Source: Tepidanaerobacter acetatoxydans_A (GTDB lineage: Bacteria > Bacillota > Thermosediminibacteria > Thermosediminibacterales > Tepidanaerobacteraceae). Taken from it: a stretch of DNA of 64,000 bases. Position 1 is the stretch's first letter. The number at the start of each line of letters is the position of its first letter. Positions 52,738 through 61,306 of this stretch are shown one piece after another. The translations under genes were made by a program, and so were the position numbers. The notes under the pieces were generated by a model that made no database searches, had not been told where the DNA came from, and worked only from the letters and a program-made list of their open reading frames with translations. Location: the NCBI GenBank assembly GCA_022840405.1, contig JALHJR010000007.1, positions 14,195 to 78,194 of the forward strand, read 5' to 3'.

Positions 52738-54852
52738 TCAGTCTGCTAACACAAAATCTATTTGCCTTTCGGCTACATTTACTTTATACACCTTGACTTT
52801 CACAATATCACCTATTCGAAAAGTCCTTCCTGTCCGTTCACCGTATAATATCATGGTTTTTTCATTAAAGTGATAGTAATCATCTTCAATATTGCTTACA
52901 TGCACAAGCCCTTCTATGGTGTTGTCCAGTTCAACAAAAATGCCAAAAGGTGTAACTCCGGAAATAATAGCATCATCATACACCTGTCCAATTTTTGTAG
53001 ACATATATTCAGCAATTTTCAAATCAACGGATTCTCTTTCTGCTTCTTCGGCGATACGCTCACGCTCAGAAGATATTTTAGCTATTTTTTCTACAAGTTT
53101 ACTTAGCTTTTTCTGATGCTTTAAATCCAGTTTATTTTCTTGTTGTTTCCGTAAAATCCTGTGTATTGTAAGATCCGGATAGCGCCGTATGGGAGCTGTA
53201 AAATGAGTATAATAAAGTGAGGCAAGGCCAAAATGGCCTAAATTCATCTCACTATATTGGGCTCGTTTTAAAGATCTGAGCAGCATTGTGTTTATCAAAC
53301 GCTGTTCAGGCTTACCTTTTGCCTTTTCCAAGATTTGCTGCAGAGATTTGGGTTTTATGTTATTTGTTCCTTTTATGGTGTAGCCTAGATTATAGAGGAA
53401 TTCTCGCAGAGTAATAATTTTTTCGTCATCCGGAACTTCATGAACTCTGTAAATAAAAGGTGCTTTCAGCCAGAACATATGCTCTGCCACTATCTCATTA
53501 GCCGCAATCATAAATTCTTCTATAATGCGATTTGATATTTGTCTCTCTTCTTTTACTACATCGATTGGCCGTCCTTGATCATCAAGAATAACCTTAGTTT
53601 CATCTAAATCAAAATCTAGACTTCCTCTTGCAAATCGTTTCTGTGTTAATTTTTCTGCTAACTGCTCCATTAAGGTTAAGTCATCTACCAAGTAATCAAA
53701 TCTCTTCATAGCTTCCGGATCTTTTTCTTCCAAAATTTTATTTACTTGAGTATATGTCATTCTTTCACAGGTTTTGATAACTCCGGGCGTTATTTTGTAA
53801 CTCTTAACATCGGCATTTTCGTCAAAATCGATTATTACGCTCATGGTAAGTCGGTCTACCTGGGGATTAAGGCTACATATGCCATTAGAAAGTTTTGATG
53901 GCAGCATAGGAATTACTCTATCCACCAAGTAAACGCTACAACCTCTTTTTAAAGCCTCTGCATCCAAAGGGCTTTTTTCCTTTACGTAATAACTCACATC
54001 AGCAATGTGAACTCCCAGTCTATAACCATCATTAGTTTTTTCAATAGAAACCGCATCATCCAAATCTTTAGCATCTTCACCATCAATGGTCACCGTTTTT
54101 AGGTTTCTAAAATCCTTTCTGCCTCTTAAATCTTGCTCTCTTACTTCATCAGGAATTTGTTCTAACTGTTTCATAACCTTTGGCGGAAATTCCAGAGGAA
54201 GGTCATACTTCTTTATTATAGATAAAACATCAATGCCGGGTTCATCCTGATAACCTAATATTTCCACTATCTCTCCTGCTGGATTTCTATGCTTACCAGG
54301 CCACTCTGTAATCTGGGCGACAACCTTGTGCCCTGTCTTTGCACCCTTTGCTTTTTCTTTTGGAATAAACACATCATAGAATAATCTCTTATCATCTGGT
54401 ATTACAAAAGAAAATTGCTTACCTCTTTCTACAGTCCCAACAATTTTTTTATTAGCTCGTTTCAAGATGCGAATTACCTCACCCTGAGTTCTCAAAGTCC
54501 TATCTGCCGGTATTTTAGGCCGAACTAAGACCGAATCGCCGTGCATTGCACCATTCATATCTTCACGACTGATATAAATATCTTCCTGTTCTGTATTATT
54601 AGGCACTAAAAAAGCAAATCCTCCCGGATGGCATTCCAATTGACCCGCTATCAAATTCATTTTTTCCGGAACACCATATCTTCCCCTGCGGTTTTTTACC
54701 ACCATTCCGGTTTTTTCCATATAATCAAGAGTTTTTATAAGAATGTCTATTTCACTTCTATCAATATTTAATGCTGAAATAAGTTCTCCTTCGGTCATGG
54801 GTTTATACGCTTTTTCTTTCATAAATTCTAACAATTGTTCATTTAAAGGCAC
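52738..54852 (-). CDS. rnr: Ribonuclease R
   Basis: RNase R is a processive 3'-5' exoribonuclease for structured RNA, acting with SmpB/tmRNA in trans-translation. The order is an N-terminal winged helix, two cold-shock domains, the RNB catalytic domain (TIDGEDAKDLDDAVSIEK, GVHIADVSYYV, HFTAPIRRYPDLTIHR) and a C-terminal S1 domain (GVTPFGIFVELDNTIEGLVH). GTG 54850-54852 is 6 nt after GGGGAG; an ATG two codons earlier abuts that site. About 704 aa, normal. Confidence 0.96.
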   Translation of the reverse strand: MPLNEQLLEFMKEKAYKPMTEGELISALNIDRSEIDILIKTLDYMEKTGMVVKNRRGRYGVPEKMNLIAGQLECHPGGFAFLVPNNTEQEDIYISREDMNGAMHGDSVLVRPKIPADRTLRTQGEVIRILKRANKKIVGTVERGKQFSFVIPDDKRLFYDVFIPKEKAKGAKTGHKVVAQITEWPGKHRNPAGEIVEILGYQDEPGIDVLSIIKKYDLPLEFPPKVMKQLEQIPDEVREQDLRGRKDFRNLKTVTIDGEDAKDLDDAVSIEKTNDGYRLGVHIADVSYYVKEKSPLDAEALKRGCSVYLVDRVIPMLPSKLSNGICSLNPQVDRLTMSVIIDFDENADVKSYKITPGVIKTCERMTYTQVNKILEEKDPEAMKRFDYLVDDLTLMEQLAEKLTQKRFARGSLDFDLDETKVILDDQGRPIDVVKEERQISNRIIEEFMIAANEIVAEHMFWLKAPFIYRVHEVPDDEKIITLREFLYNLGYTIKGTNNIKPKSLQQILEKAKGKPEQRLINTMLLRSLKRAQYSEMNLGHFGLASLYYTHFTAPIRRYPDLTIHRILRKQQENKLDLKHQKKLSKLVEKIAKISSERERIAEEAERESVDLKIAEYMSTKIGQVYDDAIISGVTPFGIFVELDNTIEGLVHVSNIEDDYYHFNEKTMILYGERTGRTFRIGDIVKVKVYKVNVAERQIDFVLAD

Positions 54853-55172
54853 ATACATCTCCCCTATTCTGTTTTGATATTCTATTGAACAGGTTTGTCT
54901 ATATTTTACCCATTATTGGCAAATATAACAATATCTCATTTTACTATTTTAATGCACGTACAAATTTTCATAATATTCAAAATGTGCTTTATATGTATTT
55001 AACACCAGTTTTGCTATTATTTTAATATTCCTTTCAGCAGCTATTCAATACTTCTAAATTTATAATATTTGAATAAAAATTTAACGGTAGGGTTTTTATG
55101 GTATGATCGGGAATAAGCTAAATAGTTGTTTTTAAAAAATAGATAACAAAGAAATAAAGGCGGGTGAATCAC
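54853..55172. other. AT-rich intergenic region between rnr and cwlD
   Basis: This stretch divides divergent genes and must hold both promoters. On the plus strand a TATGAT with extended TGG (about 55097-55105) is a possible -10 for cwlD, without a good -35. I see no repeats, RNA gene or reading frame of interest. Confidence 0.5.
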
Positions 55173-55877
55173 TTGTTTGCAAACCAAAAGTTTCGTGTCG
55201 CAACACTTATTTTTGTCATTATTATCATGGGGCTTAGCTACAATATTTTTATAACACGATCATTGCCTGCATTTAAATTGTTCATTGCAGGTCAGACTGT
55301 AGCCATTGACCCTGGACATGGCACCATAGATAAGGGTGCGGTCCATGAGGAAACTGGAGTTACTGAAAGCCCCATAAATCTTGCAATTGCCCTGCAGCTT
55401 AAAGAACTCTTGAAAAAACAAAATTTTAATGTGGTTTTAACTCGTGACAAAGAAACTATGGAGAACCAGACTAACACCAAAGACCTTCAGCGTCGAATAG
55501 ACCTTGCGGTAAAAGCCAATGCGGATATTTTGGTGAGCATCCATGTAAACAAATTTCCCGAACCTCAATATTTTGGTGCCCAGTGTTTTTACAATCCCCG
55601 AAAACCTGAAAGCAAGTTACTGGCCTTGCTCATTCAGGAAGAGTTAAAAAAATTAGATTCGGAAAATATAAGAGAAGCCCTTCCTAAAGATTTATTTATA
55701 CTAAGAGAAAGCCCCATGCCTGCTGTTTTGGTTGAAGTCGGTTTTTTATCAAACCCTCGAGACCGTGAAAGATTACAAGATTCAACATACCAGAAAAAGA
55801 TTGCACAATGTATTGAAAATGGCATTAATCGATATTTTGCAGGTGATTCTCCTACACAAACTCCTAAATATAATTGA
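55173..55877 (+). CDS. cwlD: Germination-specific N-acetylmuramoyl-L-alanine amidase CwlD
   Basis: CwlD removes peptide side chains so that muramic-delta-lactam forms in spore cortex. A signal-anchor helix (ATLIFVIIIMGLSYNIFI) is followed by the Amidase_3 domain with metal ligands in AIDPGHGTIDKGAV (His), TESPINLAIALQL (Glu) and SIHVNKFPE (His), and the catalytic Glu in LVEVGFLSNPRD. TTG 55173 is preferred over GTG 55164 because the purine-rich AAAGGCGGGTG then stands at a normal distance. About 234 aa, typical. Confidence 0.92.
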   Translation: MFANQKFRVATLIFVIIIMGLSYNIFITRSLPAFKLFIAGQTVAIDPGHGTIDKGAVHEETGVTESPINLAIALQLKELLKKQNFNVVLTRDKETMENQTNTKDLQRRIDLAVKANADILVSIHVNKFPEPQYFGAQCFYNPRKPESKLLALLIQEELKKLDSENIREALPKDLFILRESPMPAVLVEVGFLSNPRDRERLQDSTYQKKIAQCIENGINRYFAGDSPTQTPKYN

Positions 55878-55994
55878 AAATATTGTGCACACATGATATT
55901 CTTTTCATATAAAATAAATGAGCTTAGATATAAACAACCAAGCCAAGTTTGCGGCAGGGATTCTATGTATAAGAAGTTTCTAGGAGGAAAGCAA

Positions 55995-57263
55995 ATGAGT
56001 ATAAAACCGATAAAACAGTCAAATTCTCAAACTGATTTTGAAGATAATCTGCAAGTTAAAGAAAAAGTATCAAACATCCTTTCTGAAATACGAAAAAAGG
56101 GTGATATAGCCTTATTCAACTACTGTCAAAAATTTGACGGATTTGAAGGCGGTAATCTTAAAATATCATCCAAGCAGATTCAATCCGCCTATAAAAATCT
56201 CGACCCTAAAGACATTCAAGCTATGAAAAAAGCTGCAGAACGTATTGAACAATTCGCTCAGTTTCAAAAGGAGTCAATATTACCTCGCGAAGTTGAATTA
56301 TCTCCAGGGGTCACTCTCGGTCATCATATTCTTCCTATTTCTTCATCAGCCTCTTATGTACCCGGCGGAAGATACCCTCTTCCATCTTCGGCATTGATGT
56401 CGATTATACCTGCCCGTGTAGCTGGAGTAAAAAGGATTGTAGCTTGCTCGCCGCCTGATCGTTCCAGTGGCACTATTCACCCTGCTACACTAGTAGCCAT
56501 GGATATAGCCGGAGCTTGTGAGATATACTGCATGGGTGGTGCCCATGCCATCGGAGCATTGGCATTTGGTACAGAAAGCGTTGCTCCTGCTGATATTATC
56601 GTAGGCCCCGGAAATCAATGGGTAACCGAAGCAAAACGCCAGGTCAGCGGCAATGTGGGGATAGATTTCATCGCAGGGCCTAGTGAAGTACTGATAATAG
56701 CCGATGATGCGGCAAATCCCGAATTCATTGCATCTGACCTCTTGGCACAGTCAGAACATGATCCGCAAGCCAGAGGTATCCTAGTATCCACTGATGAAAA
56801 TCTTATTCAAAGTGTTTTAAAATACTTGGAAGGTTTTTTGAAACAACTTCCTACTGCCTCAGTAGCCCGCAAGGCTTGGGAAGATAATGGAGAAATTTTC
56901 CTTGTGGATTGTCTTGAGGAAGCTGCTAATTTATCCAACAAAATAGCACCGGAGCATCTGGAATTACATATGTCGAATCCTGATACCATAATTCCCCAAC
57001 TTAGCAACTACGGGTCTTTATTCGTCGGTAATTGGGCAGCAGAAGTCTTTGGAGATTATGTTTCGGGCACTAATCATATTCTTCCTACTATGAGAGCAGC
57101 CCGATATACCGGAGGTGTATGGGTAGGAACCTTCTTAAAGGTAGTAAGCTACCAGAAAATTACAAAAGAGGGAGCCCGAGAACTGGCTCCTGTAGCATCA
57201 AAACTTGCCGAGCTCGAAGGACTCTACGCTCACAAACTGGCGGCTGATTTAAGGGGTTGTTAA
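55995..57263 (+). CDS. Histidinol dehydrogenase-family protein, probable HisD paralogue
   Basis: This 422 aa protein has the HisD fold: YVPGGRYPLPSSALMSIIPA, DIIVGPGNQWVTEAKRQVSG, FIAGPSEVLIIADD and the catalytic Glu-His of NKIAPEHLELH. The C-terminal region GTNHILPTMRAARYTGGVWV, then GTFLKVVSYQKIT, differs from true HisD (usually LPTGGTARFFSGLSV) and resembles HisD paralogues such as sulfopropanediol dehydrogenase. No other his gene is nearby. ATG 55995 follows AGGAGG; a longer frame from 55893 has no ribosome site. Its substrate is probably an alcohol other than histidinol. Confidence 0.8.
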   Translation: MSIKPIKQSNSQTDFEDNLQVKEKVSNILSEIRKKGDIALFNYCQKFDGFEGGNLKISSKQIQSAYKNLDPKDIQAMKKAAERIEQFAQFQKESILPREVELSPGVTLGHHILPISSSASYVPGGRYPLPSSALMSIIPARVAGVKRIVACSPPDRSSGTIHPATLVAMDIAGACEIYCMGGAHAIGALAFGTESVAPADIIVGPGNQWVTEAKRQVSGNVGIDFIAGPSEVLIIADDAANPEFIASDLLAQSEHDPQARGILVSTDENLIQSVLKYLEGFLKQLPTASVARKAWEDNGEIFLVDCLEEAANLSNKIAPEHLELHMSNPDTIIPQLSNYGSLFVGNWAAEVFGDYVSGTNHILPTMRAARYTGGVWVGTFLKVVSYQKITKEGARELAPVASKLAELEGLYAHKLAADLRGC

Positions 57264-57381
57264 ATTTTACATTTATTCTAAGAAAATTGATTTTTGCTTT
57301 GTTTTTTTAGAATAAGTTATATTTGATTTTACTGTAAAAAGTCAGTTTTACCGTAAAAGTATCTATATAATGTTTTGTCAT

Positions 57382-57413
57382 AAAAAAAGCGGGCGGCCAA
57401 TGGCCGCCCCTAC
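57382..57413 (-). repeat. Palindromic GGGCGGCC/GGCCGCCC repeat (copy 2) acting as terminator
   Basis: GCGGGCGGCCAATGGCCGCCCC forms a 9-bp GC stem with a tiny loop. On the minus strand it is followed by TTTTTTT, so it should terminate the M56 gene, whose stop is 30 bases away. It shares its sequence with the repeat at 36721-36749. Confidence 0.8.
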
Positions 57414-57442
57414 TTGTTACACCCACTATGCAGTCTTTATCT

Positions 57443-59314
57443 TTATTGATTTTTCTTAAGTAGTTCCTTTACAGCCGTTTTCAGGCTGCCTTCTTCCGTT
57501 GCAGTCCCACTCATAACTATTCCAATAAATTCAATGCTATCGTCATCTCGAGATACTACAAGCAAAGGACTTCCCATGCTGTTGGTTTCCTTGAGCCAGC
57601 CGTCTTCATCCACATCCATGCCCCCTGCCAAAACTACTTTACTTAAGTCTTCCGGAAGCAGGCGATATTCCAGTGCATATACCTCAATGGTTTTATCTAT
57701 TAAGTCGTCAAAGCTTTCTATGCGCTCTAAACGCGTTATTTTGCTGTCAATAATTTTAACTTCCAAATCTTCTTCATAATATGCAATATCTCTGTTTATT
57801 ACTTCCCATGCAAAGGCAGTAATTTGTTCTGACTTCTCGGCTTTATCTGTTCCATACATTTTAAGCGGTCCATCTGCTCCGCCAATTGTACTAATGGAAC
57901 TATTTTCATGCTTATTAATAAAATCTTCTTCTATCTTGTCTGCTATTTTTAGAAGCTGTGCAAATGTTTGTTTATCTAAGGAAAATTCTCGTACATCTTT
58001 CCCTACCATAGCATCTGCTTGATCTTTTGTATATTGAATCAGATAATCATTTTGACCGTCAGTCAAATTAAAATTGATATAATCCACGTTACCTATGAGT
58101 GAAAACATGATGATGGCATTTTTCTCAAAAGGTGTTTGATTTATAGCACCGGTATATTTATTCCTTGTCTTGGCATCGGTATTCAAATGCACTGTAATAC
58201 CATAAGGAACGTTTTCTGTGTGAAGTTCAAAGTAGCTGTAGTTTACATTTTCGGGGAAATCCATCAGATAAATAATGTTGCCGACCTTTGGTGCATCTCC
58301 TACATAATCCGTCTTATATTCTAAGAATTTTTCAGCTGAAGCTAAATATTCGGTTTTGTTTGAAGGATTTGCCACAAGTGCTATTGATATTGCTATAACC
58401 AAAACTGTAGCTGGAAATACAGCCCAAAGCGCCGGCTTTTTATAGCTTAGCACATTTTTGATGCGGGATTTAATATTACTTTCTCCAAAAGCCAATGGGA
58501 TTAAAATGCCTGATTGCTTTGCCGAAAGAGAAAGTAAAGAATGAGAATAGTTTGCTCTTATATCTTCACTTGACTGCCTAATAACGCTCTCATCGCACGA
58601 CATTTCCATATCTTTAGACATGAGGAAATAGCAAAGCCACATGAGTGGGTTAAACCAATGAATAATCATTACTAAAAAAGCGAATGGCTTGATAATATAG
58701 TCCAGCCTTCTTATATGGGTTTGTTCATGTGCTAAAATAAAATTCAATTCCTTCTCAATTATCCCAGTAGGTATATAGATTTTGGGATTGATAAAGCCAC
58801 AGACAAATGGAGTAGTGATTTTGTCAGTTTCAAATATATTGTCTTTTACAAGGGTTGCGGTTTTAATATTATTTATTACCTTCAAATAGGAAATAATGCT
58901 GTAGATAAGTAATACTACAATCCCAAAAATCCAAATATAACCGGCAATCCCTATTAAAATTTGCATGGGATTTGAACTGGCTATCGACGTAGCTGGTGGC
59001 AGTGATGAGTTAATAGCATCATTTATCCTGCTAATTCCGATATCAATCGAAGGTTTTTGCATTAAGTCAATTTTGCGGGGCACATATTCTACCACACCCG
59101 GGCTTGATTGAGTTTTAAGTGGAAGAAAACTCAAAAAGCTGAATGAAGAGTTAAAACTAAAAGGAAAAACAAGTCTTACCAGTAATGGAAACCATAATGC
59201 ATAGGAAAAGACTTTAGGCAACTTTATCAAAAACAAACGTATTATTATAATCGCAATAGCTACATAGCTTGCAGTAATGCTCATATTGAGTACGGTTATA
59301 AATAGTCTGCTCAC
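57443..59314 (-). CDS. M56 (BlaR1/MecR1-like) membrane metallopeptidase with DUF4825-type C-terminus
   Basis: BlaR1-type proteins sense a cell-envelope signal and cleave or inactivate the BlaI repressor. Four or five transmembrane helices occupy residues 1-330, with the zinc peptidase motif HEQTHIRR near 195 and the downstream MEMSCDESVIRQ. A final helix (WAVFPATVLVIAISIALVA) leads to an extracytoplasmic domain with FLEYKTDYVGDAPKVGNIIY (DUF4825-like), instead of a penicillin-binding domain, and a second part to the end at 623 aa. So it is not a beta-lactam sensor. The GTG start overlaps the blaI stop by 4 bases. Confidence 0.88.
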   Translation of the reverse strand: MSRLFITVLNMSITASYVAIAIIIIRLFLIKLPKVFSYALWFPLLVRLVFPFSFNSSFSFLSFLPLKTQSSPGVVEYVPRKIDLMQKPSIDIGISRINDAINSSLPPATSIASSNPMQILIGIAGYIWIFGIVVLLIYSIISYLKVINNIKTATLVKDNIFETDKITTPFVCGFINPKIYIPTGIIEKELNFILAHEQTHIRRLDYIIKPFAFLVMIIHWFNPLMWLCYFLMSKDMEMSCDESVIRQSSEDIRANYSHSLLSLSAKQSGILIPLAFGESNIKSRIKNVLSYKKPALWAVFPATVLVIAISIALVANPSNKTEYLASAEKFLEYKTDYVGDAPKVGNIIYLMDFPENVNYSYFELHTENVPYGITVHLNTDAKTRNKYTGAINQTPFEKNAIIMFSLIGNVDYINFNLTDGQNDYLIQYTKDQADAMVGKDVREFSLDKQTFAQLLKIADKIEEDFINKHENSSISTIGGADGPLKMYGTDKAEKSEQITAFAWEVINRDIAYYEEDLEVKIIDSKITRLERIESFDDLIDKTIEVYALEYRLLPEDLSKVVLAGGMDVDEDGWLKETNSMGSPLLVVSRDDDSIEFIGIVMSGTATEEGSLKTAVKELLKKNQ

Positions 59315-59670
59315 TTTGTGGCCTCCTCTATCATTTTTTGGATTTCTTCAGCTTCCTTTTTTGACAGCTTTTTATCTTGTAGAAATGTAGCCAAAAAAAC
59401 AGGCAAAGAACCATCGAACTTATCCTCTAATAGCAACTCACTCTCATACTTCTGAACCTCTTCTCGTTTTACCAGAGCAGTAACTGTGGCATTTTCATTT
59501 TTTAAAATGCCGCGCTCAGATAGCTTCCTTATCATAGTATAGGTAGTAGACTTTTTCCAACCTAATTTTTCCCTGCAAATTTTCGTAAGTTCCGTAGAGT
59601 TAATAGGTTCAATTCCCCAAATAATATCCATGAATTTATACTCCGCATCAAAAAGTTTCAAATCTTCCAT
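59311..59670 (-). CDS. BlaI/MecI/CopY-family repressor
   Basis: This 119 aa winged-helix repressor represses its own operon until cleaved by its M56 partner. The sequence LFDAEYKFMDIIWGIEPINS, then STTYTMIRKLSERGILKNEN is typical, and the C-terminal helix gives dimerisation. ATG after GGGAGG. It is cotranscribed with the M56 gene. A palindromic candidate operator lies between its promoter and the ATG. Confidence 0.93.
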   Translation of the reverse strand: MEDLKLFDAEYKFMDIIWGIEPINSTELTKICREKLGWKKSTTYTMIRKLSERGILKNENATVTALVKREEVQKYESELLLEDKFDGSLPVFLATFLQDKKLSKKEAEEIQKMIEEATK

Positions 59671-59700
59671 AAAATCTACGCCTCCCGTTAAGTCTTTTAT

Positions 59701-59746
59701 AGTAAACCTTTACTTTAAGTCTATCGCAATAAACCAATATTGTCAA
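59701..59746 (-). promoter_or_regulatory. Promoter and candidate BlaI operator
   Basis: Minus-strand TTGACA (59741-59746), 17 bases, TAGACT (59718-59723). Just downstream, over the likely start point, is the palindrome AGTAAACCTTTACT (59701-59714), suitable for a BlaI dimer. Confidence 0.65.
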
Positions 59747-59750
59747 TAAA

Positions 59751-59791
59751 AAATAAAAGCTGCCAATACAATATAACCAGACAGCTTTTTA
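59751..59791 (-). terminator. Terminator of the AIM24-family gene
   Basis: AAAAGCTG and CAGCTTTT (59755-59789) form a stem, followed on the minus strand by ATTTTTTATT. Confidence 0.75.
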
Positions 59792-59867
59792 ACTGATATT
59801 ATTATTAAAAGCACCTTGAGCATAAAATCTACTGAAGATTGTTCCCTGTATTAGATTTTGCGGTTAT

Positions 59868-60548
59868 TTATCCTGAACTAGGAATAAAAGGTATAATCCT
59901 TGATGCCAAATTACCGATGGGCATGGATTGCAGCCATATCTTTCCGGGACCTTTTAGAGTTGTTAGAAACATGCCTTCTCCTCCAAAAACTACATTTGTA
60001 AAGCCCTTAACCGTTTCAATGTCAAAATTTACACTGGGTTCAAATATGGCTACATGCCCTGTATCTACTTTCATTTTTTCGCCGGGATCTAGTTGGTATT
60101 CCACCGCTTCGCCGTCTATTTCAAGAAAAACCCATCCCGGCCCTGTCACTCTTTGCAGTATAAAACCTTCCCCTCCAAAGAGGCCTGCACCTAATTTCTT
60201 CTTTAAATGTATTTCCAGTTTTACACTTCGCTCGGCACAAAGAAAAGAGGTTTTTTGACATATCAGGGATTCTCCTGTATCAAGATAAATTGGGACGATT
60301 TTTCCGGGAAATGACGATGAAAAAGCTATGGTTCCTGAACTTTTATTGAGAGTATATGTGGTCATAAAAAGACTCTCTCCTGCCAGTTTCCTTGCTATTC
60401 CTCCAAAAAGTCCGCCTTCCATATTTGTTTTCATTTCAAACCCATCACTCATCCAAGACATACCACCTGATTCGGTAAAGATGCTTTCACCTTCATCTAA
60501 AGTAAGAAGCACCACAGGTAATGTATCTCCTCGAAGCTCATATTTCAC
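59868..60548 (-). CDS. AIM24/TIGR00266-family protein
   Basis: A 226 aa all-beta protein with Gly-rich repeats: DEGESIFTESGGMSWMSDGF, GGLFGGIARKLAGESLFMTT, GAGLFGGEGFILQRVTGPGW and VVFGGEGMFLTTLKGPG. This matches the widespread AIM24 family of unknown function. GTG start after GAGGAG. It is a single gene with promoter and terminator. The yeast relative is mitochondrial; no bacterial role is established. Confidence 0.92.
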   Translation of the reverse strand: MKYELRGDTLPVVLLTLDEGESIFTESGGMSWMSDGFEMKTNMEGGLFGGIARKLAGESLFMTTYTLNKSSGTIAFSSSFPGKIVPIYLDTGESLICQKTSFLCAERSVKLEIHLKKKLGAGLFGGEGFILQRVTGPGWVFLEIDGEAVEYQLDPGEKMKVDTGHVAIFEPSVNFDIETVKGFTNVVFGGEGMFLTTLKGPGKIWLQSMPIGNLASRIIPFIPSSG

Positions 60549-60580
60549 AAAATCACTCCTCGTCAGCCTTAATTACATTA

Positions 60581-60609
60581 ATAATACCACACTAGAAAAA
60601 GCAGGTAAA
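60581..60609 (-). promoter_or_regulatory. Promoter of the AIM24-family gene
   Basis: Minus-strand TTTACC (60604-60609), 17 bases, TATTAT (60581-60586) with extended TGG. Confidence 0.65.
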
Positions 60610-60727
60610 CATTCTTATACATAAACCATTATGAATGTGTACAATTTATTTGAGATAATTTAGTGCTCTCTTTATTTAAAAAATATAATAAAAAACAAGA
60701 GCCTTGCACAATTATATATAAAATAGG

Positions 60728-61207
60728 CTATTTAATATACTCATTGCTTACTAAGATATCTGATATTATCTGTGTTGGTATAACAAATTCTTGAATTCCC
60801 ATATATCCTGGGCCTACATCATATTTGTCAAAGGAAATAACGAGTTTGCCATCACTGTTGATATAGAAATTTTGTTCCTTTGATATTTTTTCAAACAATT
60901 CTACAAGGCCTTCATCTTCAATACCTTCAACCCAGTAAATCATATTATCATCAGCCTCATGCCGCATCTTTATTTGCTCCTTGATATTTTCGCTTATAGT
61001 ATCAACATAGCTATCATCTTTGAATAAACTCGGCAGAGTTATCAAAACTTCATTTTTCTTATCTATGGTATATTCTCTAAAAGTAAGCACCTTCACAATG
61101 CTGCTGACAACAGGGATTTTCGAAAGGGTTTTGGCAAAAGCTGGACTTGTATTAACACAAATTGTAAGTGCGGCTAAGCAAGCTGCGGTAATTCGGCGGT
61201 AAATCAT
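60728..61207 (-). CDS. Secreted RsiV-like (DUF3298) protein, short form
   Basis: This 159 aa protein has a signal peptide (ITAACLAALTICVNTSPAFA), a KVLTFREYT segment typical of RsiV-like anti-sigma extracellular parts, and the C-terminal DUF3298 motif SFDKYDVGPGYMGIQEFVIP. Full-length relatives have a longer DUF4163 region between these and often a cytoplasmic anti-sigma part; both seem reduced or absent. No sigma factor gene is adjacent. It may be a solitary secreted domain or a shrunken gene. The ribosome site is weak. Confidence 0.6.
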   Translation of the reverse strand: MIYRRITAACLAALTICVNTSPAFAKTLSKIPVVSSIVKVLTFREYTIDKKNEVLITLPSLFKDDSYVDTISENIKEQIKMRHEADDNMIYWVEGIEDEGLVELFEKISKEQNFYINSDGKLVISFDKYDVGPGYMGIQEFVIPTQIISDILVSNEYIK

Positions 61208-61306
61208 CTAAGGCAGCCTTTAAATCGAAATTTTCCCTTGAACCATTAATTACCTACTCGAATATACTGAATGTATCTAAAGTTTTTCTCAGGGAGGATC
61301 CAAAGT

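Noticed and set aside
57273..57315. AT-rich inverted repeat after the HisD-like gene as terminator
   Set aside because: The stem is nearly all A/T, which would be weak; the GC-rich palindrome further on is a better candidate for the opposite strand only.
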